Source: Gordonia malaquae NBRC 108250
GTDB taxonomy: Bacteria; Actinomycetota; Actinomycetes; Mycobacteriales; Mycobacteriaceae
Length of the DNA: 64,000 nucleotides
Reading direction: 5' to 3'
NCBI RefSeq assembly: GCF_000344135.1
Contig: NZ_BAOP01000025.1
Coordinates: 1 to 64,000 of the forward strand
Every line of letters begins with the position of its first letter. Position 1 is the first letter of the stretch. Below the pieces are notes generated by a model, which saw only the letters and a list, made by a program, of their open reading frames with translations, was not told the origin of the DNA and did not search any database. Of the stretch, positions 43,243-50,737 are shown piece by piece. Position numbers and translations under genes: made by a program.

Positions 43243-44633
43243 CGGGCGTCTCCGTTCTCCAGTAGGTAGCGGATCATCCGGTGGTAGCGGTCGAACTCCG
43301 TCGTCGACCAGCCGACGTACACGATGTAGTCGTGCAGGTGCAGGGCGATGCGGACTGCGGCGAGCTCAGCCACCGACGTTCGTGAGGACCCGCCGTAGCC
43401 GGCCAGGAACGCATCGACGTGAGCGGTCCATCCGGCGTCGGCGCCGTCGAAGGTGAGTCCGTACTCGACGAGCTCCCCGATCACCCACAGCAGATCGGTG
43501 TCGGCCGGCGCCACGGCGACGTCTTCGCCGGTCAGCAGCAACGGGCGTTCGCCAGAGAGCACAACCGAGCCGAGTGTCGGAGCACCGTGGCAGAGCACGG
43601 GTGGGGCGTCGAGCAGGGCCTCGACGACGGTCCGCAGCCTCGCCGCAACCTCGCCGGGCAGCACGTCCAGTCGTTCGCGCGCCACCCTGGCGGTCGGCGC
43701 GAGCTCCCGCCCGTCGAGCCAGGTGACGAGGCGGTCGATGCCTCTCGTGAATCCGCGGGTGATGTTGTCGGGGATCGAGACGCCGTGCAGCTCGCGCAGC
43801 GAGGCGCCGACCGCTTCGAGGACGGTGGGGTCGACGGCGCTCGGACCATCGTCGGTCAGCGCGCCCGCCACGCTTCGGGGCGCGGGAGCCGCGTAGACGC
43901 GGCCGTCCCCGACGGGCGACCCGAGGAGCAGACCGTCAAGCACGAACCGACTCACCGCCACGAGTTCCGGCGACGAGTGGGCGGTGAACGGCGCGGGCGC
44001 CGCGACGCCGGGAGTCCGCGTCCACGTCCAGCCGATGTCGGCGGCCTCGATCTCCGTGCGCAACAGGCCTGTCTGCAGCACGGTCCGCCCTGCCCGCTCC
44101 GGGGCTGGTTCGACCAGCGCGACGGCTGCGGTGAAGTCGCCCGGCGCCCACGAGGTGAGTGCTGGATCGTGTTTGCTCACGCCGGGCACCGGCGACAGGA
44201 CGGTCGCGGTGCCACGCTGCTCGATCGTCGTCCATGACCGGACCAGGCTCGGCGAGGTCAGTCCGCCCGGCGGCAGGCCCGGTGCGACGACGACCGGCGC
44301 GGTGGTGAGAGCGATCGTCAGTAGTGACGGTCGGTCGGCACGGTCGGACGCCAGGTCGGCGAGGTAGTTCTGAGACGCCGGGTACACGATCACACCGTCC
44401 GCCCAGCCGGCGTACTCCACATGCACCGGCCTGTCGTCGACCGCGTCCCACGCGTCGACGAGCACCTCGTCGACGACTGTCGACGTGAGACTCGCCGGGG
44501 TGACAAAACGCCGTGCCCCCACGGTGACCAGCACTCTCACCCGACAATCGGGGCGGTGCATCGCGATCCAGTTGATCCAGTACGGCACGTGGGCGGCGGT
44601 CGCCGAACCGGTCACGACCAGCAGCAGCCTCAC
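43239..44633 (-). CDS. Fusion of EpiD/CypD-like flavoprotein decarboxylase and APH-fold pseudokinase
   Basis: 464 residues from a GTG at 44633 overlapping the methyltransferase stop (GTGA). Residues 1-195 are a homo-oligomeric flavin-type Cys decarboxylase: His71 matches the catalytic His of EpiD, and PASQN at 85-89 stands for PASANT. This domain should oxidatively decarboxylate the C-terminal Cys to an enethiol for an Avi(Me)Cys ring. Residues about 235-464 are an APH fold whose catalytic motif is HGA (349-351) instead of HGD and TGED in place of DFE, so it is probably not a kinase; a substrate-binding or cyclase (LanX-like) role is possible. Fusion origin inferred. Confidence 0.82.
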   Translation of the reverse strand: MRLLLVVTGSATAAHVPYWINWIAMHRPDCRVRVLVTVGARRFVTPASLTSTVVDEVLVDAWDAVDDRPVHVEYAGWADGVIVYPASQNYLADLASDRADRPSLLTIALTTAPVVVAPGLPPGGLTSPSLVRSWTTIEQRGTATVLSPVPGVSKHDPALTSWAPGDFTAAVALVEPAPERAGRTVLQTGLLRTEIEAADIGWTWTRTPGVAAPAPFTAHSSPELVAVSRFVLDGLLLGSPVGDGRVYAAPAPRSVAGALTDDGPSAVDPTVLEAVGASLRELHGVSIPDNITRGFTRGIDRLVTWLDGRELAPTARVARERLDVLPGEVAARLRTVVEALLDAPPVLCHGAPTLGSVVLSGERPLLLTGEDVAVAPADTDLLWVIGELVEYGLTFDGADAGWTAHVDAFLAGYGGSSRTSVAELAAVRIALHLHDYIVYVGWSTTEFDRYHRMIRYLLENGDAR

Positions 44634-45625
44634 GGCGCGACGAACTCGATGACCGACCTGGCGGGAGTCTCGGCGAGGACGGTGCCGTCGACGAATCCTG
44701 CTCGCCGGCCGAGTTCGAGGAGCTCTGCCGTCTCGCGAACGGGCACCGTGACCATCGCGCGGTAGTACAGCTCTTCGCGGGCCGACCCGGCACGCAGTGT
44801 GACCTCGCTGAGGATGAATCGAGCTCCGTCGCGGTGCGCCGCTTCCCGGCAGCGCCGCAGCAGTGCAATCGCCTGCTCGTCGGCCCAATCGGCGAGCACC
44901 GCGGACATGACGAACACGTCGCCTCGAGGGGCGATCTCGTCGAAGTACGACTGATCGACGACGCTGACACGGTCGGCGTTGTGTCCGCGCGCGTTGAGCC
45001 GGGCGCTGGCCTCGGCGACGAGTCCCCGGTCGAGGAGGACACCGACGGCCTCGGGCACCGCGTCGAGAATCCGGTTCAGCAGTTGCCCTCCACCGCCACC
45101 GATCTCGACGACAACTGCGGCGCCGGACCAGTCGACGGCGTTGATGAGGACGTCTTCGTCGTACTCGGCGGTGCCGCGGGCGAGTTCCGCTTCGATTGTC
45201 GGCAGATTCGCGCGGTCCCGGCTGAGCGCGGTCCAGAAGTCCTCGCCGAACAGGCCGAGGGCGGACACCCGCCCGGTCTCGAGTGTGTGGTCGAGGGCGA
45301 CGAGAGACTTGGTGGCGAATCCGAGCATGCCGGTCAGCGACAGTCCGTCCTCCGCGGTGGCGAGGATCGTGCCGATCTCGGTGGGTGCGGGCGTTGTGGG
45401 GTCGCCGTCGAGGATGCCGATCTCCCCGAGGAACCGGACGAGGGTGTCGAGGACCTCGACGTCGAGTCCACGGTCGGCGGCGATCTCGGCGACCGTCTGG
45501 CCTGCGGCGAGACCGCTGACGACACGATGGGTGGCCGCGGCCCGGATGGCGATGGGCGTGATGATGTCCGACATCGCGAGCAGCTTGCTCACTGCGTCGG
45601 GCCGAACGGCCGTCTCTGTCGTCAT
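44630..45625 (-). CDS. SAM-dependent methyltransferase (O-methyltransferase/acetylserotonin type)
   Basis: 331 residues from the ATG at 45625; AAGGACGAG lies upstream. N-terminal dimerisation winged helix (SDIITPIAIRAAATHRVVSGLAAGQTVAEIAADRGL) and a class I SAM domain with VVVEIGGGGGQLL as motif I. Class V clusters usually carry an N-terminal dimethyltransferase (CypM/LxmM); this one is of the small-molecule O-methyltransferase type, so its target (N-terminus, carboxylate or side chain) is open. First enzyme gene after the precursor hairpin. Confidence 0.82.
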   Translation of the reverse strand: MTTETAVRPDAVSKLLAMSDIITPIAIRAAATHRVVSGLAAGQTVAEIAADRGLDVEVLDTLVRFLGEIGILDGDPTTPAPTEIGTILATAEDGLSLTGMLGFATKSLVALDHTLETGRVSALGLFGEDFWTALSRDRANLPTIEAELARGTAEYDEDVLINAVDWSGAAVVVEIGGGGGQLLNRILDAVPEAVGVLLDRGLVAEASARLNARGHNADRVSVVDQSYFDEIAPRGDVFVMSAVLADWADEQAIALLRRCREAAHRDGARFILSEVTLRAGSAREELYYRAMVTVPVRETAELLELGRRAGFVDGTVLAETPARSVIEFVAP

Positions 45626-45665
45626 GTCGATCTCGTCCTTTCGATGGTTGAGTACGATCACGGTC

Positions 45666-45700
45666 GTGTGCGGGGGCGGCGTGGCTCCGCCCCCGCACAC
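45666..45700 (-). terminator. Intercistronic attenuator hairpin after the precursor genes
   Basis: Perfect 14-bp stem GTGTGCGGGGGCGG/CCGCCCCCGCACAC with a 7-base loop, 22 bp after the last precursor stop and 41 bp before the methyltransferase start. No T tract follows, so partial termination or mRNA protection would favour precursor over enzyme mRNA, as in many RiPP operons (inference). Confidence 0.75.
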
Positions 45701-45721
45701 TCCGATCAGGTGTCGATCAGG

Positions 45722-45892
45722 TCAGCAACCGTGGTCGATGGTGGCCGCGACGGAGACTCCCGCCGATGCCGAACCCACCGAGAGCAGGCTGACGGTGATC
45801 GTCGGGGTGATGGCAGGCACCGCTGCTGCCGCGCCCGCGAACTCGTCTGCCGAGACGAAGGTCTGATAACCGGCGATGAGCTTCTCGTTCAC
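45722..45892 (-). CDS. Lanthipeptide precursor 1 (class V-type), GTG start
   Basis: 56 residues. Leader MNEKLIAGYQTFVSADEF is shared with the two other precursors. The core part is hydrophobic and rich in Ser, Thr, Ala and Val, holds PAITPTIT and ends ATIDHGC, with the only Cys at the end. The Thr five residues before the Cys can give a six-residue Avi(Me)Cys-type ring; many other Ser/Thr can be dehydrated or reduced to D-Ala/D-Abu. Its GTG lies 2 bases after the stop of the previous precursor (TGATCGTG), so the three are coupled. Confidence 0.88.
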   Translation of the reverse strand: MNEKLIAGYQTFVSADEFAGAAAAVPAITPTITVSLLSVGSASAGVSVAATIDHGC

Positions 45893-45894
45893 GA

Positions 45895-46068
45895 TCAGCA
45901 ACCGATCGTGTAGGTGGTGGCGCCGCTGGTGAAGGATGCGACCGACAGCGTCGAGATGGGGGTCGCCGGGGTCGGCGAGATGGCGGGAGTGTCGACCGAT
46001 GCGGCTGCACCGGCGAACTCGTCTGTCGAGACGAAGGTCTGGTAGCCGGCGATGAGCTTCTCGTTCAT
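45895..46068 (-). CDS. Lanthipeptide precursor 2 (class V-type), ATG start
   Basis: 57 residues. Same leader (MNEKLIAGYQTFVSTDEF). The core is the most divergent of the three, with TPAISPTPATP and TSGATTYTIGC at the end. The Thr at Cys-5 is kept, as is the penultimate Gly, but a second Thr at Cys-3 offers another ring partner. Starts 2 bases after the stop of precursor 3 (TGATCATG). Confidence 0.88.
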   Translation of the reverse strand: MNEKLIAGYQTFVSTDEFAGAAASVDTPAISPTPATPISTLSVASFTSGATTYTIGC

Positions 46069-46070
46069 GA

Positions 46071-46229
46071 TCAGCACCCGTGCTCGTTGGTCTGCCATCC
46101 CGACACTGCGGACGCGACGGAGACGGTGATGGTGATGGTCGGCGTGATGGCCGGGGTTGCGGCCGAGGCCGCGCCGAACTCGTCGGCGGAGGCGAATTGC
46201 CGGTAGCCGGCGATGAGCTTCTCGTTCAC
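46071..46229 (-). CDS. Lanthipeptide precursor 3 (class V-type), first in the operon, GTG start
   Basis: 52 residues. Leader MNEKLIAGYRQFASADEF. Core holds TPAITPTITITVSVASAV and ends WQTNEHGC, with the only Cys last and Thr five before it. AGGAAAGG six bases before the GTG is the best ribosome binding site of the three. As first gene it defines the operon start; the promoter should lie within 46230-46330 (a TAGGCT -10-like box reads on the minus strand at 46310-46305, weak evidence). Confidence 0.88.
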   Translation of the reverse strand: MNEKLIAGYRQFASADEFGAASAATPAITPTITITVSVASAVSGWQTNEHGC

Positions 46230-46664
46230 GAAATGCCTTTCCTGGTGTGCGATTCCACGACCGGTGATGCGAATGTCGCGGGGATCCGTCCGATCCAGGG
46301 CGTGAGCCTATCCACCGAACAAACGACTGGCCATGGCTTGCAGAATGCCCTCTCGGCGCTCGCGGAGGCGGGCTCAGCGGGTCACGCCCCACCCTCCCGA
46401 CGACAAAGAAGTGCCAGGCCAGATCGTTTTTGCTGGCACATTCTTGCGCTTGCGGACGATTTCCGCTCACAGCGAGTCGACCTTCCGTACAGACCTGGAC
46501 CGCCAACAATTCATTCGTATTTCGTGCAACCGACATTCCGCATGGATTCCACCCTTCGGAACCGATTGTCCGCTTGTCGAAACAGTAGAGGTCAGGACGA
46601 TGGTTGCAGGTGGGAACATCACCGATCCCGCGCCGACGACGACCGTGGCGACACGGTCCGATCC
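46230..46664. other. Non-coding divergent region between precursors and exporter operon
   Basis: About 435 bp with lower GC than its surroundings (for example CAACAATTCATTCGTATTTC near 46503). Open frames here (46333-46668 plus; an extension of precursor 2 minus) lack ribosome binding sites and good codon use, so I see no gene. It should hold the RiPP promoter and perhaps its control sites. Confidence 0.5.
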
Positions 46665-46693
46665 TTGACATGCTGTTGTGAATTCACAATGAT
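46665..46693 (+). promoter_or_regulatory. Promoter of the XRE-ABC operon with palindromic operator
   Basis: A perfect TTGACA -35 box at 46665-46670 and an AATGAT -10-like box at 46688-46693, 17 bp apart. The spacer contains the perfect palindrome TTGTGAATTCACAA (46676-46689). Transcription would begin at about the ATG at 46700, giving a leaderless mRNA. The XRE protein encoded first is the likely autorepressor. Confidence 0.72.
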
Positions 46694-46699
46694 CGGGTC

Positions 46700-46951
46700 A
46701 TGTCAGCCCGCCAACGCAGAGCGATTCACAACCGAATCGCCGTCCTGCGCACCGAGCGGAGAATGTCGCGAGCCGAGCTCGCCCGGCGGATCGACGTGAA
46801 CGTCCAATCGGTCGGCTCCATCGAGCGCGGCGACTACTACCCCAGCCTCGACTTGGCCATGCGGATCTGCGAGGTGTTCGACCTCCCCGTCGAAGCGGTC
46901 TTCTCCCGGACAGAGTTCGCTCCGCTGTCGGCACAGGTGTACCGGGGGTGA
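46700..46951 (+). CDS. XRE-family transcriptional regulator
   Basis: 83 residues. Compact Cro/CI-type helix-turn-helix (RIAVLRTERRMSRAELARRIDVNVQSVGSIERGDYYPSLDLAMRICEVFDLPVEAVF), the short form often coded before ABC exporters. No ribosome binding site, consistent with leaderless translation. Overlaps the next gene by 4 bp. Probably represses this operon through the 14-bp palindrome; a link with the RiPP promoter is possible. Confidence 0.88.
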   Translation: MSARQRRAIHNRIAVLRTERRMSRAELARRIDVNVQSVGSIERGDYYPSLDLAMRICEVFDLPVEAVFSRTEFAPLSAQVYRG

Positions 46952-47541
46952 CTCGCGAGCCGTTCTGGCGGCGTTGGGAGCAGTGGCGGGCGGATTACTA
47001 CACCGCCGACCTCGCTCGGCACGGCCACCGCTTCGACAACTGGCGGACCAGACGCCGGTGTCGTCTGGTCGCAGCGGTCGTGACGGTGCTCATCGTCGCC
47101 GCCGGGGCCGCCTCCATCGGCGTCATGTGGTGGTTCGGCTTCCTCGTCCTCTGGCTCGTTCTCGTGTTCGCGGCGATCGCCGGAACGGTCTGCCTGCGCT
47201 ACATGACCGGCGGGGGCGCCGACGGCCCGCAGTTGGTCCTCGACGAACGGCAGCTGGCCCGGCGCAATGCCGCCCGGTCCCTCGGCCTCACCGTCAGCAT
47301 CCCCCTGCTCGTCCTCCCCTACGGGATCCTCATCGGGTCGGTCATCAACGCGCAGGACGGCCTGGTCCCGTACCAGATCGTGTACTCGGCGGCCATCCTC
47401 GTCTGGTGGGTGCTGTGCGTCGCTCGCGCGGCGCCGTCGGTCCTGTACGCCTGGTGGCAAGAGGATCCCGATCTCGAAGACTCCGTCGACGCTCTGTTCG
47501 ACGACACTCACGTGCCCGACCTCAACGAAGGGAACTCATGA
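46948..47541 (+). CDS. Membrane protein of the XRE-ABC operon
   Basis: 197 residues from a GTG. Two helix pairs: LVAAVVTVLIVAAGAASIGV with FLVLWLVLVFAAIAGTV, and SIPLLVLPYGILIGSVI with IVYSAAILVWWVLCVA. Acidic C-terminus (EDPDLEDSVDALFDD). Not recognised; always-neighbour of XRE and ABC genes here, so a role in export or immunity is inferred. Overlaps both neighbours by 4 bp. Confidence 0.72.
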   Translation: MTREPFWRRWEQWRADYYTADLARHGHRFDNWRTRRRCRLVAAVVTVLIVAAGAASIGVMWWFGFLVLWLVLVFAAIAGTVCLRYMTGGGADGPQLVLDERQLARRNAARSLGLTVSIPLLVLPYGILIGSVINAQDGLVPYQIVYSAAILVWWVLCVARAAPSVLYAWWQEDPDLEDSVDALFDDTHVPDLNEGNS

Positions 47542-48446
47542 CGTCCACTGCTTCTGCCGGCCTGGAGGTGGCCGGCCTCGACAAGACGTTCGGCGACCTG
47601 GCCGCACTCACCGACATGACGTTCGACGTCGCACCCGGCGAAGTGTTCGGCTTCGTCGGCTCGAACGGCGCGGGCAAGTCGACCACCATGCGGATCATCC
47701 TGGGTGTGCTCGCCGCCGACCGCGGCGAAGTGCGCTTCGGCGGCTCGTTGATCAACTCCGACACGCGTCGCCGCATCGGGTACATGCCGGAGGAACGTGG
47801 GCTCTACCCGAAGATGAAGGTCGGTCCCCAACTCGTCTACCTCGCTCGCCTGCACGGCCTGTCGGGGTCGGAAGCCGCCGAGCGGACCGCCTACTGGACC
47901 GACCGGTTGGGCATCGCGAGCCGAGTCGACGACGATGTCGCCGCCCTCTCTCTGGGAAACCAGCAACGCGTGCAGCTCGCCGCCGCCCTCGTCTTCGACC
48001 CCGACCTCCTCGTCCTCGACGAACCGTTCTCCGGTCTCGACCCGGTGGCCGTCGACGTGATGAGTGAGGTGATCGTCGAGAAGGCGGCCGACGGTGTGCC
48101 CGTCCTGTTCTCCAGCCACCAGCTCGAGCTGGTCCAGCGGCTGTGCGACCGTGTCGGCATCATCGCCAAGGGCCGGATGCGTGCGCTCGGCGCCGTCGAC
48201 GAACTGCGCTCGGCGGGCGGCCTGCGACTCCGCATCGACGCTCCGCGTGCGCCCGCAGGTTGGGCCGACGGCATCGCCGGGGTGCTCAGCGCCGACTATG
48301 CAGACACCACCGTCCTCCGAGTGGACGGCGCCCACGACGACCAGGCCATCCTGTCCGCGGCATTGGCGACCGGCCCCGTCCACGGCTTCGTCTCCGAGAC
48401 ACCCGACCTGACCGAACTGTTCCGAGAGGTGGTCACCGCAGTATGA
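47538..48446 (+). CDS. ABC transporter ATP-binding protein (NatA-like)
   Basis: 302 residues from the ATG at 47538. Walker A GSNGAGKST, Q-loop region YMPEERGLYPKM, signature LSLGNQQR in place of LSGGQ, Walker B LLVLDEPFSGLD and the switch SSHQLELVQ. The YMPEERGLY motif and C-terminal extension fit the NatA/YhaQ-type of exporters, which pair with a NatB-like permease, as here. Candidate exporter or immunity ATPase for the lanthipeptides. Confidence 0.88.
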   Translation: MTSTASAGLEVAGLDKTFGDLAALTDMTFDVAPGEVFGFVGSNGAGKSTTMRIILGVLAADRGEVRFGGSLINSDTRRRIGYMPEERGLYPKMKVGPQLVYLARLHGLSGSEAAERTAYWTDRLGIASRVDDDVAALSLGNQQRVQLAAALVFDPDLLVLDEPFSGLDPVAVDVMSEVIVEKAADGVPVLFSSHQLELVQRLCDRVGIIAKGRMRALGAVDELRSAGGLRLRIDAPRAPAGWADGIAGVLSADYADTTVLRVDGAHDDQAILSAALATGPVHGFVSETPDLTELFREVVTAV

Positions 48447-49630
48447 GCGCTCCAGAACCCGCATCGTCCTGGACGACGATCCGCCTGATCGCGGCACGCG
48501 AGATCACCACGCGCGTCAAGACTCGTTCGTTCCTCATCACCAACGTGATCATGCTGGTGGTGGCTGTTGTCGGCTGTCTGGTGGCATCGCAGTTCGTCGG
48601 CGACGACGACGGAAAGGTCGAGACCGTCGCCACCCAGGGAGTGAGCCGTGAGGCGAAGGCCGCGATCACCGCGACGGGCGAGCAATTCGGCATCACCATC
48701 CGGACCGTCGACGCGGCCGATGCCCGTACCGAGGCGGCCGACGGCGACGTGACGGCAGCGATCGTCGCCCAGCCCGACGGCACGCTGCGCGTGTTCTCCG
48801 AGGACACACTCGACACGACGGTCGAAGCCGCGATCAAGAGCGGCGTCTCGTCGTCGGCCGTCGCATCGGCCCTGGCGAAAGCCGGAGTCGACCCCGCGGA
48901 TGTCCAGAAGCAGACCACCGTGTCGGTGGAACGGACGAAGGACGTGCCGCCGGCTCAGGGTGAACGCGTCGCCCTCTCGTACGTCGGAACGCTCCTGATG
49001 TTCCTGGTGATCTTCGGCGGTGGCATGGCCGTCGCCGTCGGCGTGGTCGAGGAGAAGGTGTCACGCATCGTCGAGATCCTGCTCGCGACGGTGAAGCCCG
49101 CCCAACTCCTGTGGGGCAAGATCCTCGGAATCGGGATCGTCCAGATCGTGTCGACCCTGGTCCTCGCGGCGGTCGGACTCGTGACCGCCCGGGCCACCGG
49201 ACTCCTCACGATCCCCGACGTCGCGTATTCGATGGTCGGCGTGTCGATCATCTGGCTGCTCCTCGGCTTCCTGTTCTTCGCAGCCCTGTACGCCGCGACC
49301 GGCGCGATGGTGTCGAGGCAGGAAGAGATCAACAGCGCCGCATGGCCGCTGATGATCGTCGCCATGGGCGCCATGTATGCGGGAATCTTCGGCATCAGCG
49401 CACCCGACTCCGGGGTGATGCGGGTGCTCGCCTGGATTCCGCCGTTCTCGTCGACGGTCGTCCCGATGCGCGTGGCTACCGGCTACAGCGACTGGACCGA
49501 AGTTGCCGGATCAGCCCTTCTGATGGCGCTGGTCACTGCGTTCGCGGTGTGGATCTCCGGGCAGATCTACCGCCGCTCCGTTCTCATGACCGGCTCCCGA
49601 GTCTCCTGGAAGAAGGCGCTGGGGAGGTAG
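48443..49630 (+). CDS. ABC-2 type permease (NatB/YhaP-like)
   Basis: 395 residues. One N-terminal helix (LITNVIMLVVAVVGCLVAS), a large extracytoplasmic domain (about 50-190) and five or more C-terminal helices, with the family motif GVVEEKVSRIVEILLATVKPAQLLWGKILGIG. Partner of the ATPase upstream, with which it overlaps by 4 bp. Its 3' end overlaps the convergent MerR gene by 47 bp. Confidence 0.87.
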   Translation: MSAPEPASSWTTIRLIAAREITTRVKTRSFLITNVIMLVVAVVGCLVASQFVGDDDGKVETVATQGVSREAKAAITATGEQFGITIRTVDAADARTEAADGDVTAAIVAQPDGTLRVFSEDTLDTTVEAAIKSGVSSSAVASALAKAGVDPADVQKQTTVSVERTKDVPPAQGERVALSYVGTLLMFLVIFGGGMAVAVGVVEEKVSRIVEILLATVKPAQLLWGKILGIGIVQIVSTLVLAAVGLVTARATGLLTIPDVAYSMVGVSIIWLLLGFLFFAALYAATGAMVSRQEEINSAAWPLMIVAMGAMYAGIFGISAPDSGVMRVLAWIPPFSSTVVPMRVATGYSDWTEVAGSALLMALVTAFAVWISGQIYRRSVLMTGSRVSWKKALGR

Positions 49631-49994
49631 AACTCGCCCTGTCGCTGTCAGCACCGGTCAGGCGGTCGATGCCTGCGCGTGTCCGGGCGATGCGCGCGGC
49701 GTCGTCGTCGAGACGCGCCGCCACGGCGTCCAGCCGTCCACGCAGAGCGGGGCACATCTCGACGGACGTCCCGTCGCTCCCCGATTCGACGCAGTCGAGG
49801 TATCGCCTGATCGTCACGGCGTTGAGGCCGGCCTCGATCATCAGACGGATGCGCGCCACGGTGCGCAGATCCTCGGGCCCGTAGTCCCGGTACCCGCTCG
49901 ACGTCCGCGACGGTTCGAGCAGGCCCGCGTCCTCGTAGTGCCGAAGCACCCGCGCTGTGACTCCGGCATGCGCCGCGAACTCACCTATTCTCAT
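49584..49994 (-). CDS. MerR-family transcriptional regulator
   Basis: 136 residues. N-terminal MerR winged helix: MRIGEFAAHAGVTARVLRHYEDAGLLEPSRTSSGYRDY, then a coiled coil (DAVAARLDDDAARIARTRAGID). One Cys in EMCPALRG and one in YLDCVES; not a clear metal site. Divergent from the hydrolase gene with 68 bp between starts, its likely target. Confidence 0.87.
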   Translation of the reverse strand: MRIGEFAAHAGVTARVLRHYEDAGLLEPSRTSSGYRDYGPEDLRTVARIRLMIEAGLNAVTIRRYLDCVESGSDGTSVEMCPALRGRLDAVAARLDDDAARIARTRAGIDRLTGADSDRASSTSPAPSSRRLGSRS

Positions 49995-50062
49995 CGACTC
50001 CCCCGTGCTCGCGCCGCTGTCGGCTTGACCTTCACGCCGACGTCAATCTCTACCGTCAGGGT

Positions 50063-50629
50063 ATGTCCATCAACCGCGTGATCATCGTCCACGGCTTCGG
50101 AGCGGGAGTCGACGACCATTGGTTCCCCTGGCTCGCCGATGCGGTCGACGCCGAGAGGATCGCACTCCCCGAATCCCGAGACCCCCGAGAAGACCCATGG
50201 ACGTCCACCCTGGTCAGCGCGTTCGGAGACGTCGACGAGAACACGACGATCGTCGCGCACAGCCTCGGCTGCGTCGCGTCGATACGCGCACTGAGCGCGA
50301 CGCTGTCCCCGGATGGTCGACTCGGACGGTTCGTGGCGGTGGCCCCGTTCGCGCGCACGCTGCAGCCGGTGGGCGAGCCCGACCTCGACGCCTTCATCGA
50401 GTCCGGCCTGCCCGCCTTCCTCTCGGGAATCGACGTCGCGTCGGTCGGTCGCCAGATCATCGACCGACACGTTCTCCGATCAGACGACGACCCCGTGGTC
50501 GACGCGACAGCATCAGACGAGTTCGCCGATCTCCTCGCGACGACCTCACTCGTCGTTCCCGGCGCAGGTCACTTCCTCGCCGACGACGGAGTGACCCGCC
50601 TCGACGAGGTCGTCCGACTCCTTCGCTGA
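50063..50629 (+). CDS. Alpha/beta hydrolase of the RBBP9/YdeN family
   Basis: 188 residues. INRVIIVHGFGAGVDDHWFPWL at the start, nucleophile elbow VAHSLGC with Ser, acidic residue in the DDPVVD region, and catalytic His in VPGAGHFLADDG. Small serine hydrolase with no defined substrate. Downstream lies a 20-bp-stem hairpin. Confidence 0.87.
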   Translation: MSINRVIIVHGFGAGVDDHWFPWLADAVDAERIALPESRDPREDPWTSTLVSAFGDVDENTTIVAHSLGCVASIRALSATLSPDGRLGRFVAVAPFARTLQPVGEPDLDAFIESGLPAFLSGIDVASVGRQIIDRHVLRSDDDPVVDATASDEFADLLATTSLVVPGAGHFLADDGVTRLDEVVRLLR

Positions 50630-50642
50630 CCCAGAAACGAGT

Positions 50643-50689
50643 TTCGCGTGTAGATCGTGACCACATACGGGTCACGATCTACACGCGAA
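50643..50689. terminator. Very strong hairpin between convergent hydrolase and gltD genes
   Basis: Perfect 20-bp stem TTCGCGTGTAGATCGTGACC with a 7-base loop ACATACG, 13 bases after the hydrolase stop. Longer than needed for termination; may be a mobile-type palindromic repeat acting as a bidirectional terminator. Confidence 0.75.
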
Positions 50690-50736
50690 CCTCTCGACTG
50701 CGCTCGAGGAGCGAAAGACGTGCGCTCGAGGAGCGA
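50690..50736. repeat. Dispersed intergenic repeat copy, doubled
   Basis: CTCTCGACTGCGCTCGAGGA and then GTGCGCTCGAGGAGCGAGCT: the repeat unit GCGCTCGAGGAGCGA occurs twice in direct orientation before the gltD stop. Confidence 0.55.
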
Positions 50737-50737
50737 G

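Noticed and set aside
38037..46229. Thioamitide (thioviridamide-like) pathway
   Set aside because: Shares HopA1, APH and decarboxylase genes and ring size, but no YcaO or TfuA gene is present in the window and an F420 reductase is, which fits class V lanthipeptides better.
46333..46668. 111-codon plus-strand frame upstream of the XRE gene
   Set aside because: No ribosome binding site, no recognisable fold, and it covers the divergent promoter region.
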